Source of the DNA: Paenibacillus polymyxa | GTDB lineage: Bacteria; Bacillota; Bacilli; Paenibacillales; Paenibacillaceae | Length of the DNA: 64,000 nucleotides | Reading direction: 5' to 3' | NCBI RefSeq assembly: GCF_018614975.1 | Contig: NZ_JAGGNR010000005.1 | Location: 146,695 to 210,694, forward strand | Part shown: piece after piece, positions 25,705-34,734 of the stretch | Numbering within the stretch: position 1 is the first letter of the stretch | Layout: every line of letters starts with the position of its first letter | Translations under genes and position numbers: made by a program | Notes under the pieces: generated by a model | Told to the model about the DNA's origin: nothing | Database searches by the model: none | The model's input: only the letters and a program-made list of their open reading frames with translations

Positions 25705-27034
25705 TGAAGCTGTTTTTATTTATATAAACAATTTTGAAGTCGAAGAATACTGGAATGAGCAGGGGGTACTGAAGTTGCCTTCCCTGAGTGTTGGTTCGGG
25801 TGCTGACGTTGTAAACCGGATGGAGGAGCTGGGGATTTTTCTGGCAGGTGAACAGGATGTCGTATTGCTCAAGGAGCTGCCGGATTCCGGGTTTATAGCA
25901 GATGCACAGGCCATCGGTTTTGGTCAATCACGTTTAATTGCTACTGAATATAATGAACCGGGCTTGAACATTACAGCTAACATCCTGCATTGTCAGCGTA
26001 CGCTGGACAGGCTGCGTGAACTTGCAGACAGACAGGATATACAGGCTTATCTGGTTCCCTTCGGAGCCTCGGATCATGAAGAAGAACTAGCCCAACGCAC
26101 GGGTATTCCTCTTGCCGTACCTCCGGCTGACATTTTCCGCAAAGTCAATGATAAGGGCTATTCCCGAAGGCTTAATGCCGAACTGGGTATCCGTCAGATT
26201 CCTGGCTGTGAGTGTTACTCTCTGGAGGAACTTACGTCCGGATTTGAACGTATGAAATCCGTGCTGGAACAGGGCGGGCGTATTGTCATGAAGGATTCGA
26301 TGGGCGTCTCGGGCAAGGGAATCACCGTTATTGCAGATGAAGCCCGTTTCCACAAATGCATGAAATTACTGGAGAAACAGGCAAGCAAGAATGGGACAAG
26401 AGTCGTTAATTATGTGCTGGAGCAGTGGATGAACAAGACATGTGATCTGAATTACCAGATTTTAGTTTATCGAAGTGGTGAGGTTGAATTTCTTGGTGTG
26501 AAGGAATCCCTGGTCGAACAGGGTGTTCATCAGGGGCATCTCATGCCACCACATCTTGGTGATTCGCAGATCGCGGTAATCCGGGATGCTGCGTTGCAAA
26601 TAGGTGCTGCGCTCCATCGGGACGGATACTACGGTGTAGCCGGTATCGATGCCATTCTGGATGAGGACGGAAGTGTGTGGCCTAATCTGGAGATCAATGC
26701 ACGGTTTAACATGTCGACGTATCAGACTGAGATCCAGAACCAGTGGATTCCTGAGGGGATGTTAGCTTTGGCCAAAAAATATACACTTCGTTTGAATCAC
26801 CGCCTGGATTATGGAAAGTTAAGGTCAACACTTGGTCCGCTGTTATTTGATCCACTGAAGGGCGAGGGGATACTTATCAACAATTTTGCAACGGTCAATG
26901 CGGCCTTCAAAGGTGAAGATCGTGTGTTCTCTGGTCGTCTCTATGGTGTCATTATTGCTCATTCGGCTGAGCAGCTACGGGCGACGGATGCTGCGGTTGA
27001 AGCCAAGCTATCATTCATAAACGAGGTGAAGTAG
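25640..27034 (+). CDS. ATP-grasp ligase, BtrJ-like (amino acid to carrier protein)
   Basis: About 464 residues from ATG 25640 (GTG 25637 in frame just before), overlapping the upstream gene by 65 bases. ATP-grasp marks are KDSMGVSGKGITVI (glycine-rich nucleotide loop), VLEQWMNK, and the metal-binding end VWPNLEINARFN. Size and neighbours match BtrJ of butirosin biosynthesis, which ligates L-glutamate to the carrier BtrI using ATP. The next two genes are the matching decarboxylase and carrier. Which amino acid is loaded here cannot be read from the sequence. It is cytoplasmic, and a start unit for the acyl part of the product is the likely output. Confidence 0.75.
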   Translation: MRLTALLTGFSRKLKQALTGHDEAVFIYINNFEVEEYWNEQGVLKLPSLSVGSGADVVNRMEELGIFLAGEQDVVLLKELPDSGFIADAQAIGFGQSRLIATEYNEPGLNITANILHCQRTLDRLRELADRQDIQAYLVPFGASDHEEELAQRTGIPLAVPPADIFRKVNDKGYSRRLNAELGIRQIPGCECYSLEELTSGFERMKSVLEQGGRIVMKDSMGVSGKGITVIADEARFHKCMKLLEKQASKNGTRVVNYVLEQWMNKTCDLNYQILVYRSGEVEFLGVKESLVEQGVHQGHLMPPHLGDSQIAVIRDAALQIGAALHRDGYYGVAGIDAILDEDGSVWPNLEINARFNMSTYQTEIQNQWIPEGMLALAKKYTLRLNHRLDYGKLRSTLGPLLFDPLKGEGILINNFATVNAAFKGEDRVFSGRLYGVIIAHSAEQLRATDAAVEAKLSFINEVK

Positions 27035-28324
27035 ATGTCTGGAGATTATCAGATTCAAGGGCTTGCGATTTCGGCCATCGCTGCACGATTCGGCACACCA
27101 TTATACGTCTATGACGCTGAGGTATTAGAGCGAGTATATGAAGAACTTCGCAGTCTGCTGACTCCAAAGGTGGAACTGTTCTACTCATTAAAGGCGAATC
27201 CCAATATTTCAATTGTTCACCTGCTTCAGGGGCTTGGAGCTCAGGCAGAGGTCTGTTCCATGGCCGAATTACATACCGCACTACAGGCGGGTACGAAGCC
27301 GGATCGTATAATCTTCCTCGGACCAGGCAAGACCGACGCGGAGATAACCGCATGCATTCGTCATGGCATCTACGCAATCGTCTGTGAATCGTTTCAGGAG
27401 CTTAACCGCATTGAAGCCATTGCAGCTGAAGAGGGACGGATTGTCCCCGTGGCACTGAGAATCAATCCTTCTTTTGCTGTGAAGGGATCACGGCTCACGA
27501 TGGGTGGCAAACCACGCCAGTTTGGCATGGATGAGGATACTGTGATGCAGGGGCGACAGCAATTGGAACGATGCTCACATGTGGATATTATCGGTCTGCA
27601 TGTATACATGGGGACCCGTATGCTTGACGTGGAACCTATTGTGGAGAACACACGTCACATTCTGGAGCTTGCCGAACGGCTGGAGGAGCAACTGGGTATT
27701 CGGCTGCAGATGGTAGATGTGGGCGGTGGTCTCGGAGTTCCGTATTACGAGGGAGAACAGCCACTGTCTGTGAGCGTCCTGTCTGCACAATTGAACCCTT
27801 TGTTCGAACAATTCAAGGAAAAGCATCCTGACATCAGACTGTTCATGGAACTGGGAAGGTATCTGGTGGGAACCAGTGGGATGCTGGTTAGCCGAGCCTT
27901 ATATGTCAAGGAGTCGTATGGAGAGACGTTTGTCGTGACTGATGGTGGTACCAATTGTCATATGGCTGCGGTCGGAATCGGCTCGTATGTAAAGCGTAAT
28001 TTCCCGATTGCATCTTTGTCACGTTACGGAGAATCCCCGGTTGCAGAGTTTAATATTACTGGCCCTTTGTGTACCCCGAATGATGTTATTGGCAAAAAAG
28101 TAAACCTGCCTCCCGTTGCACAAGGGGATTTAATTGGTGTATTTCATTCCGGTGCCTACGGCCCTACTGCTTCACCGACCCATTTTCTCAGTCATGGAAG
28201 TCCGGCTGAAGTGATGATTAGTGGTGGAGAAGCCCATCTGATTCGGGAAAGGGATACTCCCGAAGATCTACTGGGCAAACAGCGTTTGATCCCTGTTTCA
28301 CATTCCGCAGTAACCAACAGATGA
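27035..28324 (+). CDS. PLP-dependent decarboxylase of the ornithine/DAP decarboxylase fold, BtrK-like
   Basis: 429 residues; its ATG immediately follows the stop of the ATP-grasp gene. Fold-type III PLP enzyme: YSLKANPN with the PLP Lys53, glycine-rich VDVGGGLGVPY, MELGRYLVG, and GPLCTPND with the active-site Cys346. The family covers free DAP, ornithine and arginine decarboxylases, but the setting between an ATP-grasp ligase and a carrier is that of BtrK, which decarboxylates glutamyl-S-BtrI to 4-aminobutyryl-S-BtrI. I therefore infer decarboxylation of a carrier-bound amino acid, leaving an omega-amino acyl thioester. Action on the free amino acid is the alternative. Confidence 0.8.
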   Translation: MSGDYQIQGLAISAIAARFGTPLYVYDAEVLERVYEELRSLLTPKVELFYSLKANPNISIVHLLQGLGAQAEVCSMAELHTALQAGTKPDRIIFLGPGKTDAEITACIRHGIYAIVCESFQELNRIEAIAAEEGRIVPVALRINPSFAVKGSRLTMGGKPRQFGMDEDTVMQGRQQLERCSHVDIIGLHVYMGTRMLDVEPIVENTRHILELAERLEEQLGIRLQMVDVGGGLGVPYYEGEQPLSVSVLSAQLNPLFEQFKEKHPDIRLFMELGRYLVGTSGMLVSRALYVKESYGETFVVTDGGTNCHMAAVGIGSYVKRNFPIASLSRYGESPVAEFNITGPLCTPNDVIGKKVNLPPVAQGDLIGVFHSGAYGPTASPTHFLSHGSPAEVMISGGEAHLIRERDTPEDLLGKQRLIPVSHSAVTNR

Positions 28325-28330
28325 GGAGAG

Positions 28331-28600
28331 ATGATGATCATGACAACCGCAGTATTGCTTGAAGAAATCAAAGGTGCCCTTGCTGAAGTGTTGAATATGG
28401 AAGAGAACCAGGCTGTTACATGGGACACATCCTTATTTGATGAGCTTCATCTGGATTCAACGTCTGTTCTGGAACTATTGATGACGTTGGAAGACCGTAT
28501 TGACGGGCTGGAGATCGACCCGGATGAACTGGAGCCAGATGTATTTAACACAGTGGGTTCGCTAGCTGTATATATCGAAAAGCAACTCGTTGCTGCCTGA
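28331..28600 (+). CDS. Acyl/peptidyl carrier protein (BtrI-like)
   Basis: Up to 89 residues; ATGs at 28331, 28334 and 28340 are all possible behind GAGGAG. The phosphopantetheine attachment site is ELHLDSTSVLELL (Ser43 of the longest form). The acidic helical protein ends in AVYIEKQLVAA. It holds the acyl chain as a thioester, and a phosphopantetheinyl transferase at 39489 in the same operon can convert it to the holo form. Its stop overlaps the start of the next gene (TGATG). Confidence 0.85.
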   Translation: MMIMTTAVLLEEIKGALAEVLNMEENQAVTWDTSLFDELHLDSTSVLELLMTLEDRIDGLEIDPDELEPDVFNTVGSLAVYIEKQLVAA

Positions 28601-29472
28601 TGGCGGCGCCTGTTACCATCCGGGACATGAAGGTCAGGCTGTTTACGGACAAGCAGCCTCCGTTTGAACATCCGGAGTTGTTAAGATTTCACAGTGATTT
28701 GTTGGCGGGGTCCCCCGTGGTACCCCGGTTTCATCTGCTGGAGGGTCGTTATAACAATGCCTATCATGATATGAGTGTACTACTGCTCGAAGAGTCGGGG
28801 CTGGATCAGATCATGGGAGACGTGGATGTTCTCCTGCTGGCCTACCATTTTCCCAATATTCGTCCAGATATCTCCATCGTCAACTATCTGATGGACCGTT
28901 ATCAGGCACAGTTCCTGAGCTTTGCCGTGAACGATATGGGATTCGGGGCACCGTTCGCGGCACTCCATATGCTCCAGCATTATCTGAACAGTGGCAACTA
29001 CGATCGGGGAATGCTGCTTGTGCTTGATCAGACGTCTCTTCCCTACGAGACGGAAGATGTGGGCGAGATTGTAGAACCTGACACGGGAGCTGTTCTGTTC
29101 CTGGATCGGTTGGCAGAAGGCGGTTCATCCCTTGTCGGTGTGGAGATACAATATGCCGAGAGTTCGATAGCCGAGACAGCAGAACTGCTGCTGGACAGGC
29201 TTTGTGTTCAGGTGTCCGTCAATCTGGCTCAGATCAGGCTTCTTGTCCATCCGCTGTTGGAGCAGGAAGTGTCCGGTACTGAATGGTTTCATGCTACAGG
29301 CTGGCAAGGGAGTTACGATCCTGCCCACTGGAGCGCTGCACCATTCTTTGGTCTGAAGCAACTTCTTGAAGATCGGTGCACAGGTGAATACATATGTCTG
29401 ATGCACCTGGAGCCAGATGACAAGTTTATCTATGCACTTCTCATTCATACAGGCGGATACGAAGAGCTGTAA
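28600..29472 (+). CDS. Degenerate KASIII-like protein without active-site Cys
   Basis: 290 residues. The overall pattern is a thiolase fold (DVDVLLLAYHFPN; DTGAVLFLDRL; IRLLVHPLLEQ where KAS has its HxxN region). At the nucleophile position it reads VNDMGFGAPFAAL instead of the usual NCAS, so there is no Cys, and the second active-site His block is also lost. It probably does not catalyse condensation itself. It sits between the carrier and an intact KASIII (29492), like the KS-beta/chain-length factor in type II polyketide systems, so a partner role is plausible. Confidence 0.65.
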   Translation: MAAPVTIRDMKVRLFTDKQPPFEHPELLRFHSDLLAGSPVVPRFHLLEGRYNNAYHDMSVLLLEESGLDQIMGDVDVLLLAYHFPNIRPDISIVNYLMDRYQAQFLSFAVNDMGFGAPFAALHMLQHYLNSGNYDRGMLLVLDQTSLPYETEDVGEIVEPDTGAVLFLDRLAEGGSSLVGVEIQYAESSIAETAELLLDRLCVQVSVNLAQIRLLVHPLLEQEVSGTEWFHATGWQGSYDPAHWSAAPFFGLKQLLEDRCTGEYICLMHLEPDDKFIYALLIHTGGYEEL

Positions 29473-29491
29473 TCAGGAGGAGGGAAACGTG

Positions 29492-30439
29492 ATGGGGCTG
29501 GGTATAGTGGATATCGGTGTATATTTGCCTGATCAGATCGAAGAGCCTGAGGTTATCCTCGAATCCTTGGGACTGGGTAAAGGTGAGCTTCAATTGCTGC
29601 GCAGATATCATCGTCTGAACGGTGTTCCCGTTACCCCTCCGGGTCAGCATCTGGATAATTCTATCGTTCGCGCGATCGGACAGCTTGTTGACAGACAACC
29701 CTTGCCTGCCATTGACCTTGTGCTCTATGCCCATTCTGCACATGTACAAGCACCAGGGGATTATAGGCCCTTGCAGCGGGCTCTGAGTGAATATGGGCTT
29801 GAGCATATCCCCTTCTATAGTATTTCACAGATGAACTGTGCGTCCTCGATAGCCGCTCTTCAATGGCTTGAACGAATCTCCCGTACACAGCCTGATATTC
29901 GTAATGTTTTATTGGTATGTGCCGATCAGTTTAATTTCATGCCACCCGACTGGAGATATATTCGAAAGTCTACGATTCTGGGTGACTCGGCTGTTGCCAT
30001 GCTTCTATCCAGAAACCATGGTCAGCACGTCTTACAGGCTGCTCATGTTCTTCGGGATACGAGGTTCCATACTGGATATTATGCGGAAGTGGAGGAGATG
30101 ACGTCATTTAACAAGCTGTATGTGGATCATATCATTCGAGGCATGGAAGAGCTGCTGTCAGCAGAGGGCCTGACACTTCATGATGTAGATCATATCTTTC
30201 CCCACAACGTCAATTGGACTACATGGAAGGAGTTTTCAAAGCGTACAGGCGTGGATCAAAAACAAATTTACCTGGATAATATCCCGCGGATTGGACATAC
30301 CTTCTCCACGGATGCGTTCATCAATCTAAGCTCCGGGCTAGAGAATGAATGGGTGCATAAGGGGGAGAGGTCCGTACTGGTCAGCATTGGGCTGGGCAGT
30401 TTTTTTGGTTTTGCGTTAATTGAGCATGGAGATTGTTGA
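29492..30439 (+). CDS. KASIII-like ketoacyl synthase, active-site Cys present (third of four)
   Basis: 315 residues from ATG 29492 with AGGAGGAGGG upstream. It begins in the normal FabH way (GLGIVDIGVYLPDQI). Active site: Cys116 in QMNCASS, His238 in FPHNVNW, and His269 in RIGHTFSTD where FabH has Asn. The same Asn-to-His change occurs in the first KASIII (24697), so the two are close relatives. It probably extends or transfers the chain on the operon's carrier protein, perhaps together with the Cys-less neighbour upstream. Confidence 0.8.
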   Translation: MGLGIVDIGVYLPDQIEEPEVILESLGLGKGELQLLRRYHRLNGVPVTPPGQHLDNSIVRAIGQLVDRQPLPAIDLVLYAHSAHVQAPGDYRPLQRALSEYGLEHIPFYSISQMNCASSIAALQWLERISRTQPDIRNVLLVCADQFNFMPPDWRYIRKSTILGDSAVAMLLSRNHGQHVLQAAHVLRDTRFHTGYYAEVEEMTSFNKLYVDHIIRGMEELLSAEGLTLHDVDHIFPHNVNWTTWKEFSKRTGVDQKQIYLDNIPRIGHTFSTDAFINLSSGLENEWVHKGERSVLVSIGLGSFFGFALIEHGDC

Positions 30440-30464
30440 TCATGAGTCAAGAGGAGGAGTGCAT

Positions 30465-31199
30465 ATGTCAGTCTTGAATGCTGATGAGGTAGGCACTGTG
30501 CCGGTTGGTGCAGAGGCCGCAGGTCGTCCGGTACCAACTGTAACAGATCTGCTGGAAGCAGCAATGTTGCGTTTGGATACCCGTCCCGTGTTGCTATGCC
30601 AAGGGGGGATAATACTGGCGACACCTGAACTCGTGAAAAGTGGGCCATGGATATGTCATGCAGAGACAGGCCGTATCTACGAATGGAAACAGGTACGTGC
30701 GGATCGGGTGGAAGATCGGATGATGGAGCCTTCAGGTCTTTTACTCTACCGAATATCGGAACTTCGGAATGAAGATGTGGCATTTTTTGAAAGACAAGAT
30801 GATGTAACAGGTAATATAGCTGATCTCCGAAATCGGTTGCTTTATTTCCGTACTGAACTGTGTAGCGCAGGATTGGAGCAAGTGCGTAATCATCTATCCA
30901 GTCGCAACTCAGGGGGGCAATCCACACTTCAGCATCAACTGGTCAAGGGCATGATTGCTGATATTTTGACTGTACTATATATGGCTGAAACTATTCAGTC
31001 GGATGAATTCGTATTAGAGCAATCAGGCATTTCGGAGGCTCGTACAAGCACATGGGTTCATCAAGAACTGGATGAGGCCTTCCGTCAATTGCAGCGTCTT
31101 GGAGGAGGATTTGGCTATTTGCGACATGCGATCTCGGCTTACGTGTATGTAGGTCAAATGGTCAAAAATATGCTGCTCATTCCGAAGGAGGCCTTCTGA
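30465..31199 (+). CDS. Acyl-CoA dehydrogenase-like protein, truncated and lacking catalytic motif
   Basis: 244 residues from ATG 30465 with GAGGAGG upstream. The C-terminal half resembles the last helical domain of acyl-CoA dehydrogenases (LQHQLVKGMIADILTVLYMAE; LQRLGGGFGYLRHAISAYV, like the LGGxGY segment). The N-terminal half is not recognisable, and the catalytic Glu motif is absent. Its stop overlaps the start of a full-length acyl-CoA dehydrogenase gene. I infer a subunit or structural partner of that enzyme. Confidence 0.55.
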   Translation: MSVLNADEVGTVPVGAEAAGRPVPTVTDLLEAAMLRLDTRPVLLCQGGIILATPELVKSGPWICHAETGRIYEWKQVRADRVEDRMMEPSGLLLYRISELRNEDVAFFERQDDVTGNIADLRNRLLYFRTELCSAGLEQVRNHLSSRNSGGQSTLQHQLVKGMIADILTVLYMAETIQSDEFVLEQSGISEARTSTWVHQELDEAFRQLQRLGGGFGYLRHAISAYVYVGQMVKNMLLIPKEAF

Positions 31200-32356
31200 T
31201 GATTACACGATCTACCATTGCTGTTTTTGAGCAGGAAATGAAACAATATGCCACGGATTTACGTGATATTGGCCTGGTTATTGACCGTGAACCTGAGCGT
31301 ATAGCTGATTTTACACATCTGGCATCTATGCGAACCATCAATCGCATGATGATCCCGCCGGAATATGGCGGTGAACCGATCGTCACTGTAGGTCAGGAAC
31401 GATATTATGGTCTTTCCTGTCTGGAAAGAGTTATCGCGATTGAGGAGCTGTCAGCAGGAGATGCCGGTGTATTTCTCGGGAGCCCGGGTCCATCGATGTC
31501 CAGTGTAATCATATCAGCACTGGCTGACTCACAACAGAAGGAGCGGTACTATTCTCATTTTCTCAAGGGACCCGCGTGGTCATTCTTCGCTCTTACTGAA
31601 CCGGAAAAAGGCTCGGATGCTACTGGTATTGGCACACGAATTTCGCGGAACAAGGAAGGTGAACTGAACCTTGACGGACAGAAGTTCTATATCGGTAATG
31701 GTAGTCGTGCCAGCATCGGACTGGTATTTGCCCAGACCAATCGTACGCCTCTCGGCATACAGATCGCGCTGGTAGACACGTCTGTGCAGGGATTTAGTGC
31801 CATACCTCTGGATACGATGGGGGTTAGAGGTGTGCAATTGAGTCATCTCACGTTGGATGGTTTTCCGCTGGCTGAGGAAGATATCATTGGGCGTCATCTC
31901 AGTCCAACCAAGCGCGGATTATGGGGCGCGCTTCAGACCTTTCATCGTATGCGGCCTGGTGTCGCTGCACTTGCGCTTGGAGTCGCACGGGCAGCATATG
32001 ATTATGTGAAGGAGCATAGGTCCGTTTTCTCGGAGAGGGAGAAGGTGGAGTTAGAGCGACTGGAGATGCGTCTGCATTCACTCCGTAGTATGATTCGCAG
32101 CGCAGCGGCGGAGATTGATGCGGATGTGCAAAAAGGGTATCTGGCTTCCCTGAGCAAAATTCGTGCTGGAGCACTGGCTGAGGAGGCCACGGAACTGGCG
32201 CTTGACCTGATGGGACCTGGTTCCATGATTGACCATCCTTTATTGAATAAATGGTATCGGGATGCGCGTGCTTTCGAATTCATGGAAGGAACTACCTCCA
32301 TTCAGAAGATCAACGTTTTCCAAGCCTATGCCAATGGAAAAATGAAGCATGCCTGA
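31199..32356 (+). CDS. Acyl-CoA dehydrogenase family flavoprotein
   Basis: 385 residues. Full family pattern: MIPPEYGGEP, FFALTEPEKGSDATG (FAD/substrate loop), FYIGNGSRA, and the C-terminal FEFMEGTTSIQKIN with the catalytic base Glu in the EGT motif. It oxidises the alpha-beta bond of an acyl thioester using FAD. In carrier-protein pathways related enzymes act on acyl-S-carrier substrates (for example prolyl-S-PCP oxidases). Here the likely substrate is the amino-acyl chain on the operon's carrier. Overlapping start and stop codons tie it to both neighbours. Confidence 0.8.
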   Translation: MITRSTIAVFEQEMKQYATDLRDIGLVIDREPERIADFTHLASMRTINRMMIPPEYGGEPIVTVGQERYYGLSCLERVIAIEELSAGDAGVFLGSPGPSMSSVIISALADSQQKERYYSHFLKGPAWSFFALTEPEKGSDATGIGTRISRNKEGELNLDGQKFYIGNGSRASIGLVFAQTNRTPLGIQIALVDTSVQGFSAIPLDTMGVRGVQLSHLTLDGFPLAEEDIIGRHLSPTKRGLWGALQTFHRMRPGVAALALGVARAAYDYVKEHRSVFSEREKVELERLEMRLHSLRSMIRSAAAEIDADVQKGYLASLSKIRAGALAEEATELALDLMGPGSMIDHPLLNKWYRDARAFEFMEGTTSIQKINVFQAYANGKMKHA

Positions 32357-33302
32357 TACGCTGAATAACCCTCGTGAGATATCTGTCTATGTTAATCATA
32401 TCTGTTGGGTTACGGCCGAAGATCACTTGTATACCACGGACATGCTCGATGTGGAAGATTACTATTACTTATCTCCGCACATATATATGGAAGAGAACTA
32501 TTATGACAGATCTACTGTACGAACCCGCTCTTTGCGATCTGATGATCAACGGGTAACTGCTGGTGATCTTGCGCTAGTTGTCATGGAACCTTTGGCTTCT
32601 GGTACAAGTGAGCGCTGGGATCTGCTGATTCTGGCTCAGACCTATCCTGAACGTTACGCCATGAATCCACCTTTGGCCCGAATTCTGGAGTCTACCTCCT
32701 GGAAGGTGGACTATCCACTGGCACTTTCCCATATGGGACCACTCGCTGCTACGGAAGGAATGCAGGCTGCAGCATGGACACTAGGGAGAGAGGAACGGGG
32801 GATGTTTGTTCTGACGGAACAACGTGTGATTGAAGAGCACGAATCTCCCGGAGTTCTGTCTGATATGGCTGTTGCCCTGGAGTTAAACAGTCAGTCCGGT
32901 GCGCTTGCCGTGAATTATATAGGAAAGAGAACGGTTGACGATATCGAAGGGAGTGTTATGGCTTCAGAGATTATATCCATTATAGATGAGTTCATGGATG
33001 CTGGTCAGACGGAGACTATTCTTCTTCAATCCCGTTTACGTAGACACATAATCCCTTATTTTAAGCCAGGCATGTCCTTGATCAAGTCAGTCTACCACGT
33101 GCCTGAAACCATCGATTACCAGAGTGGCGACGTGTGGATACAGCTTGCTGAACAATTACAGAACGGAAACATAAAGGTAGATGATCGTGTTCTATTGATA
33201 TCCTGGGATGGCGAACGGCTGTTATCAGCCTGCTGTGTACATGTAGTACATATGCCTGTCCTGAGTCGTCTCACACTACATCAGGAAGTGAAGACATCAT
33301 GA
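32349..33302 (+). CDS. Second degenerate KASIII-like protein without active-site Cys
   Basis: 317 residues, overlapping the dehydrogenase gene by eight bases. The thiolase-type layout is weak but visible (LLILAQTYPERYAMN; LALSHMGPLAATEGMQAAAW at the nucleophile elbow; MFVLTEQRVIE; ALELNSQSGALAVNY; DDRVLLISWDGERLLSACCV near the end). The Cys of the NCAS motif is replaced (HMGPLAA), and the His blocks are not found. A non-catalytic partner for one of the intact KASIII proteins is the best guess. It could also bind the peptide or carrier. Confidence 0.55.
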   Translation: MPDTLNNPREISVYVNHICWVTAEDHLYTTDMLDVEDYYYLSPHIYMEENYYDRSTVRTRSLRSDDQRVTAGDLALVVMEPLASGTSERWDLLILAQTYPERYAMNPPLARILESTSWKVDYPLALSHMGPLAATEGMQAAAWTLGREERGMFVLTEQRVIEEHESPGVLSDMAVALELNSQSGALAVNYIGKRTVDDIEGSVMASEIISIIDEFMDAGQTETILLQSRLRRHIIPYFKPGMSLIKSVYHVPETIDYQSGDVWIQLAEQLQNGNIKVDDRVLLISWDGERLLSACCVHVVHMPVLSRLTLHQEVKTS

Positions 33303-33315
33303 ATGGAGGAGGGGA

Positions 33316-34701
33316 TTGAATTTGAAAGGTCTGGATTACACTTCGGGATCGGTGAACCGGCTGTTAATCCGCACTGCAATACCGATGCTGCTTGCTTCTT
33401 TGGTTAACGTAACAACGCAGCTGGTCAATGTTTTTTTTATGGGTCATACCAGTCAGACCGTGTTATATGTGCTATCACTGTATATTCCCATTTCCTTTAT
33501 CATGATTGCACTTGTGGAAGCCATGCAATTGTCGGTTCAGGTTGCTGTCTCACGGAGCAGAGCGGAGGGTTCGCGGGCTTTTACTTCGCTACTTGGGCAT
33601 ATGCTGGGCAGCGCAGCTATTTTTTCAATTGTTGCTGGCGGTGTGGTTATGCTGGTGTCGCCACTTCTCTCCTGGTTTTATGCCGTCCCTATGGATGTAA
33701 GGCCCTTGTTTACCGTTTATGTGGCGGGCATGATGGCAGCAGGTGTGCCCGCTGTGCTCGCAGCGGTGGGTGGTGCTGCACTACGTGGGTTGGGCCGGGC
33801 TCAAGCGGCAGCGTGGAATTCCGTAGGTACGGCATCGCTCAACATTATGCTGGTGTACTGGTTCGTTTCGGTGGCTGGAATGGAATTGAAGGGAATTGTA
33901 TACGCCAATCTTATTTCTTCAACACTCTCTTTGCTCATAAGCCTCCTGATTCTGATATTGAGGAAGGAGTTCGTGTATGAACGGATAACATTTGTGTGGA
34001 AACATCTCATTGCACTTCAGCAGGTAGGTATTCCCGTATTTATTTCGTACTGTCTTATCTTTTTGAGTACTTTCTTTTTCAACAAAATCGTCAGTCGATT
34101 TGGGGAAGGGGTAGTTGCTGGATTCGGAGTTGGATACCGAATACAGACGATGGCTATACTGCCTGGAATCGTTATTGGATCGGCTATCGGGATCATGATT
34201 AATCATAATCTCAAAGAGGCTCATCGACCGCGTGCATACGAGAGCTATCGCAGAGGCCTGGTACAGTCATTCATTCTTTATGCCGTAATTGCCGTATCCA
34301 TCTGGGCATGGCGGGAACCGTTGACAGCTTTCCTGATTGCGGACCCCGTATCCCGTGCAGAAGCGGCCCGATATCTGGCAGTGGTTTCCCTTTCCTATCT
34401 GACCATGGGTCCTATGATGACGACGCTGCTTACCATGGAACAGAGCGGACGCGGCTATCAGGCCCTGCTTATGAATGCTGCATATTTTCTGCTTATTATT
34501 GTTGCAGGGTGGGGGCTGACACGAATCTTTGATCATGTGGGATACTTCTATGGCGTCATTGCTTTTGTTAATGCAGCGAGTTTATTATGCATCTTACCCG
34601 TGATCAGGCTGTTCAAAAAGGACTATACAGATTCATCCGGGCATAAACCAACTGACGTGGATGAGCAGGAGGGTCTAGCTGCTCAGAGTTATTCGACATA
34701 G
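33316..34701 (+). CDS. MATE family multidrug/metabolite exporter
   Basis: 461 residues from a TTG with GGAGG six bases upstream. About twelve hydrophobic helices in two similar halves, with the MATE start pattern (RLLIRTAIPMLLASLVN; FFMGHTSQTVL; QVAVSRSRAEGS). MATE proteins export organic cations using H+ or Na+ gradients. It is the only transporter in the operon, so it probably exports the finished product, which is expected to be cationic if ornithine or omega-amino groups remain. Confidence 0.85.
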   Translation: MNLKGLDYTSGSVNRLLIRTAIPMLLASLVNVTTQLVNVFFMGHTSQTVLYVLSLYIPISFIMIALVEAMQLSVQVAVSRSRAEGSRAFTSLLGHMLGSAAIFSIVAGGVVMLVSPLLSWFYAVPMDVRPLFTVYVAGMMAAGVPAVLAAVGGAALRGLGRAQAAAWNSVGTASLNIMLVYWFVSVAGMELKGIVYANLISSTLSLLISLLILILRKEFVYERITFVWKHLIALQQVGIPVFISYCLIFLSTFFFNKIVSRFGEGVVAGFGVGYRIQTMAILPGIVIGSAIGIMINHNLKEAHRPRAYESYRRGLVQSFILYAVIAVSIWAWREPLTAFLIADPVSRAEAARYLAVVSLSYLTMGPMMTTLLTMEQSGRGYQALLMNAAYFLLIIVAGWGLTRIFDHVGYFYGVIAFVNAASLLCILPVIRLFKKDYTDSSGHKPTDVDEQEGLAAQSYST

Positions 34702-34734
34702 ATATAACCAATATCAAATAGAGGAGGTCTCTTT

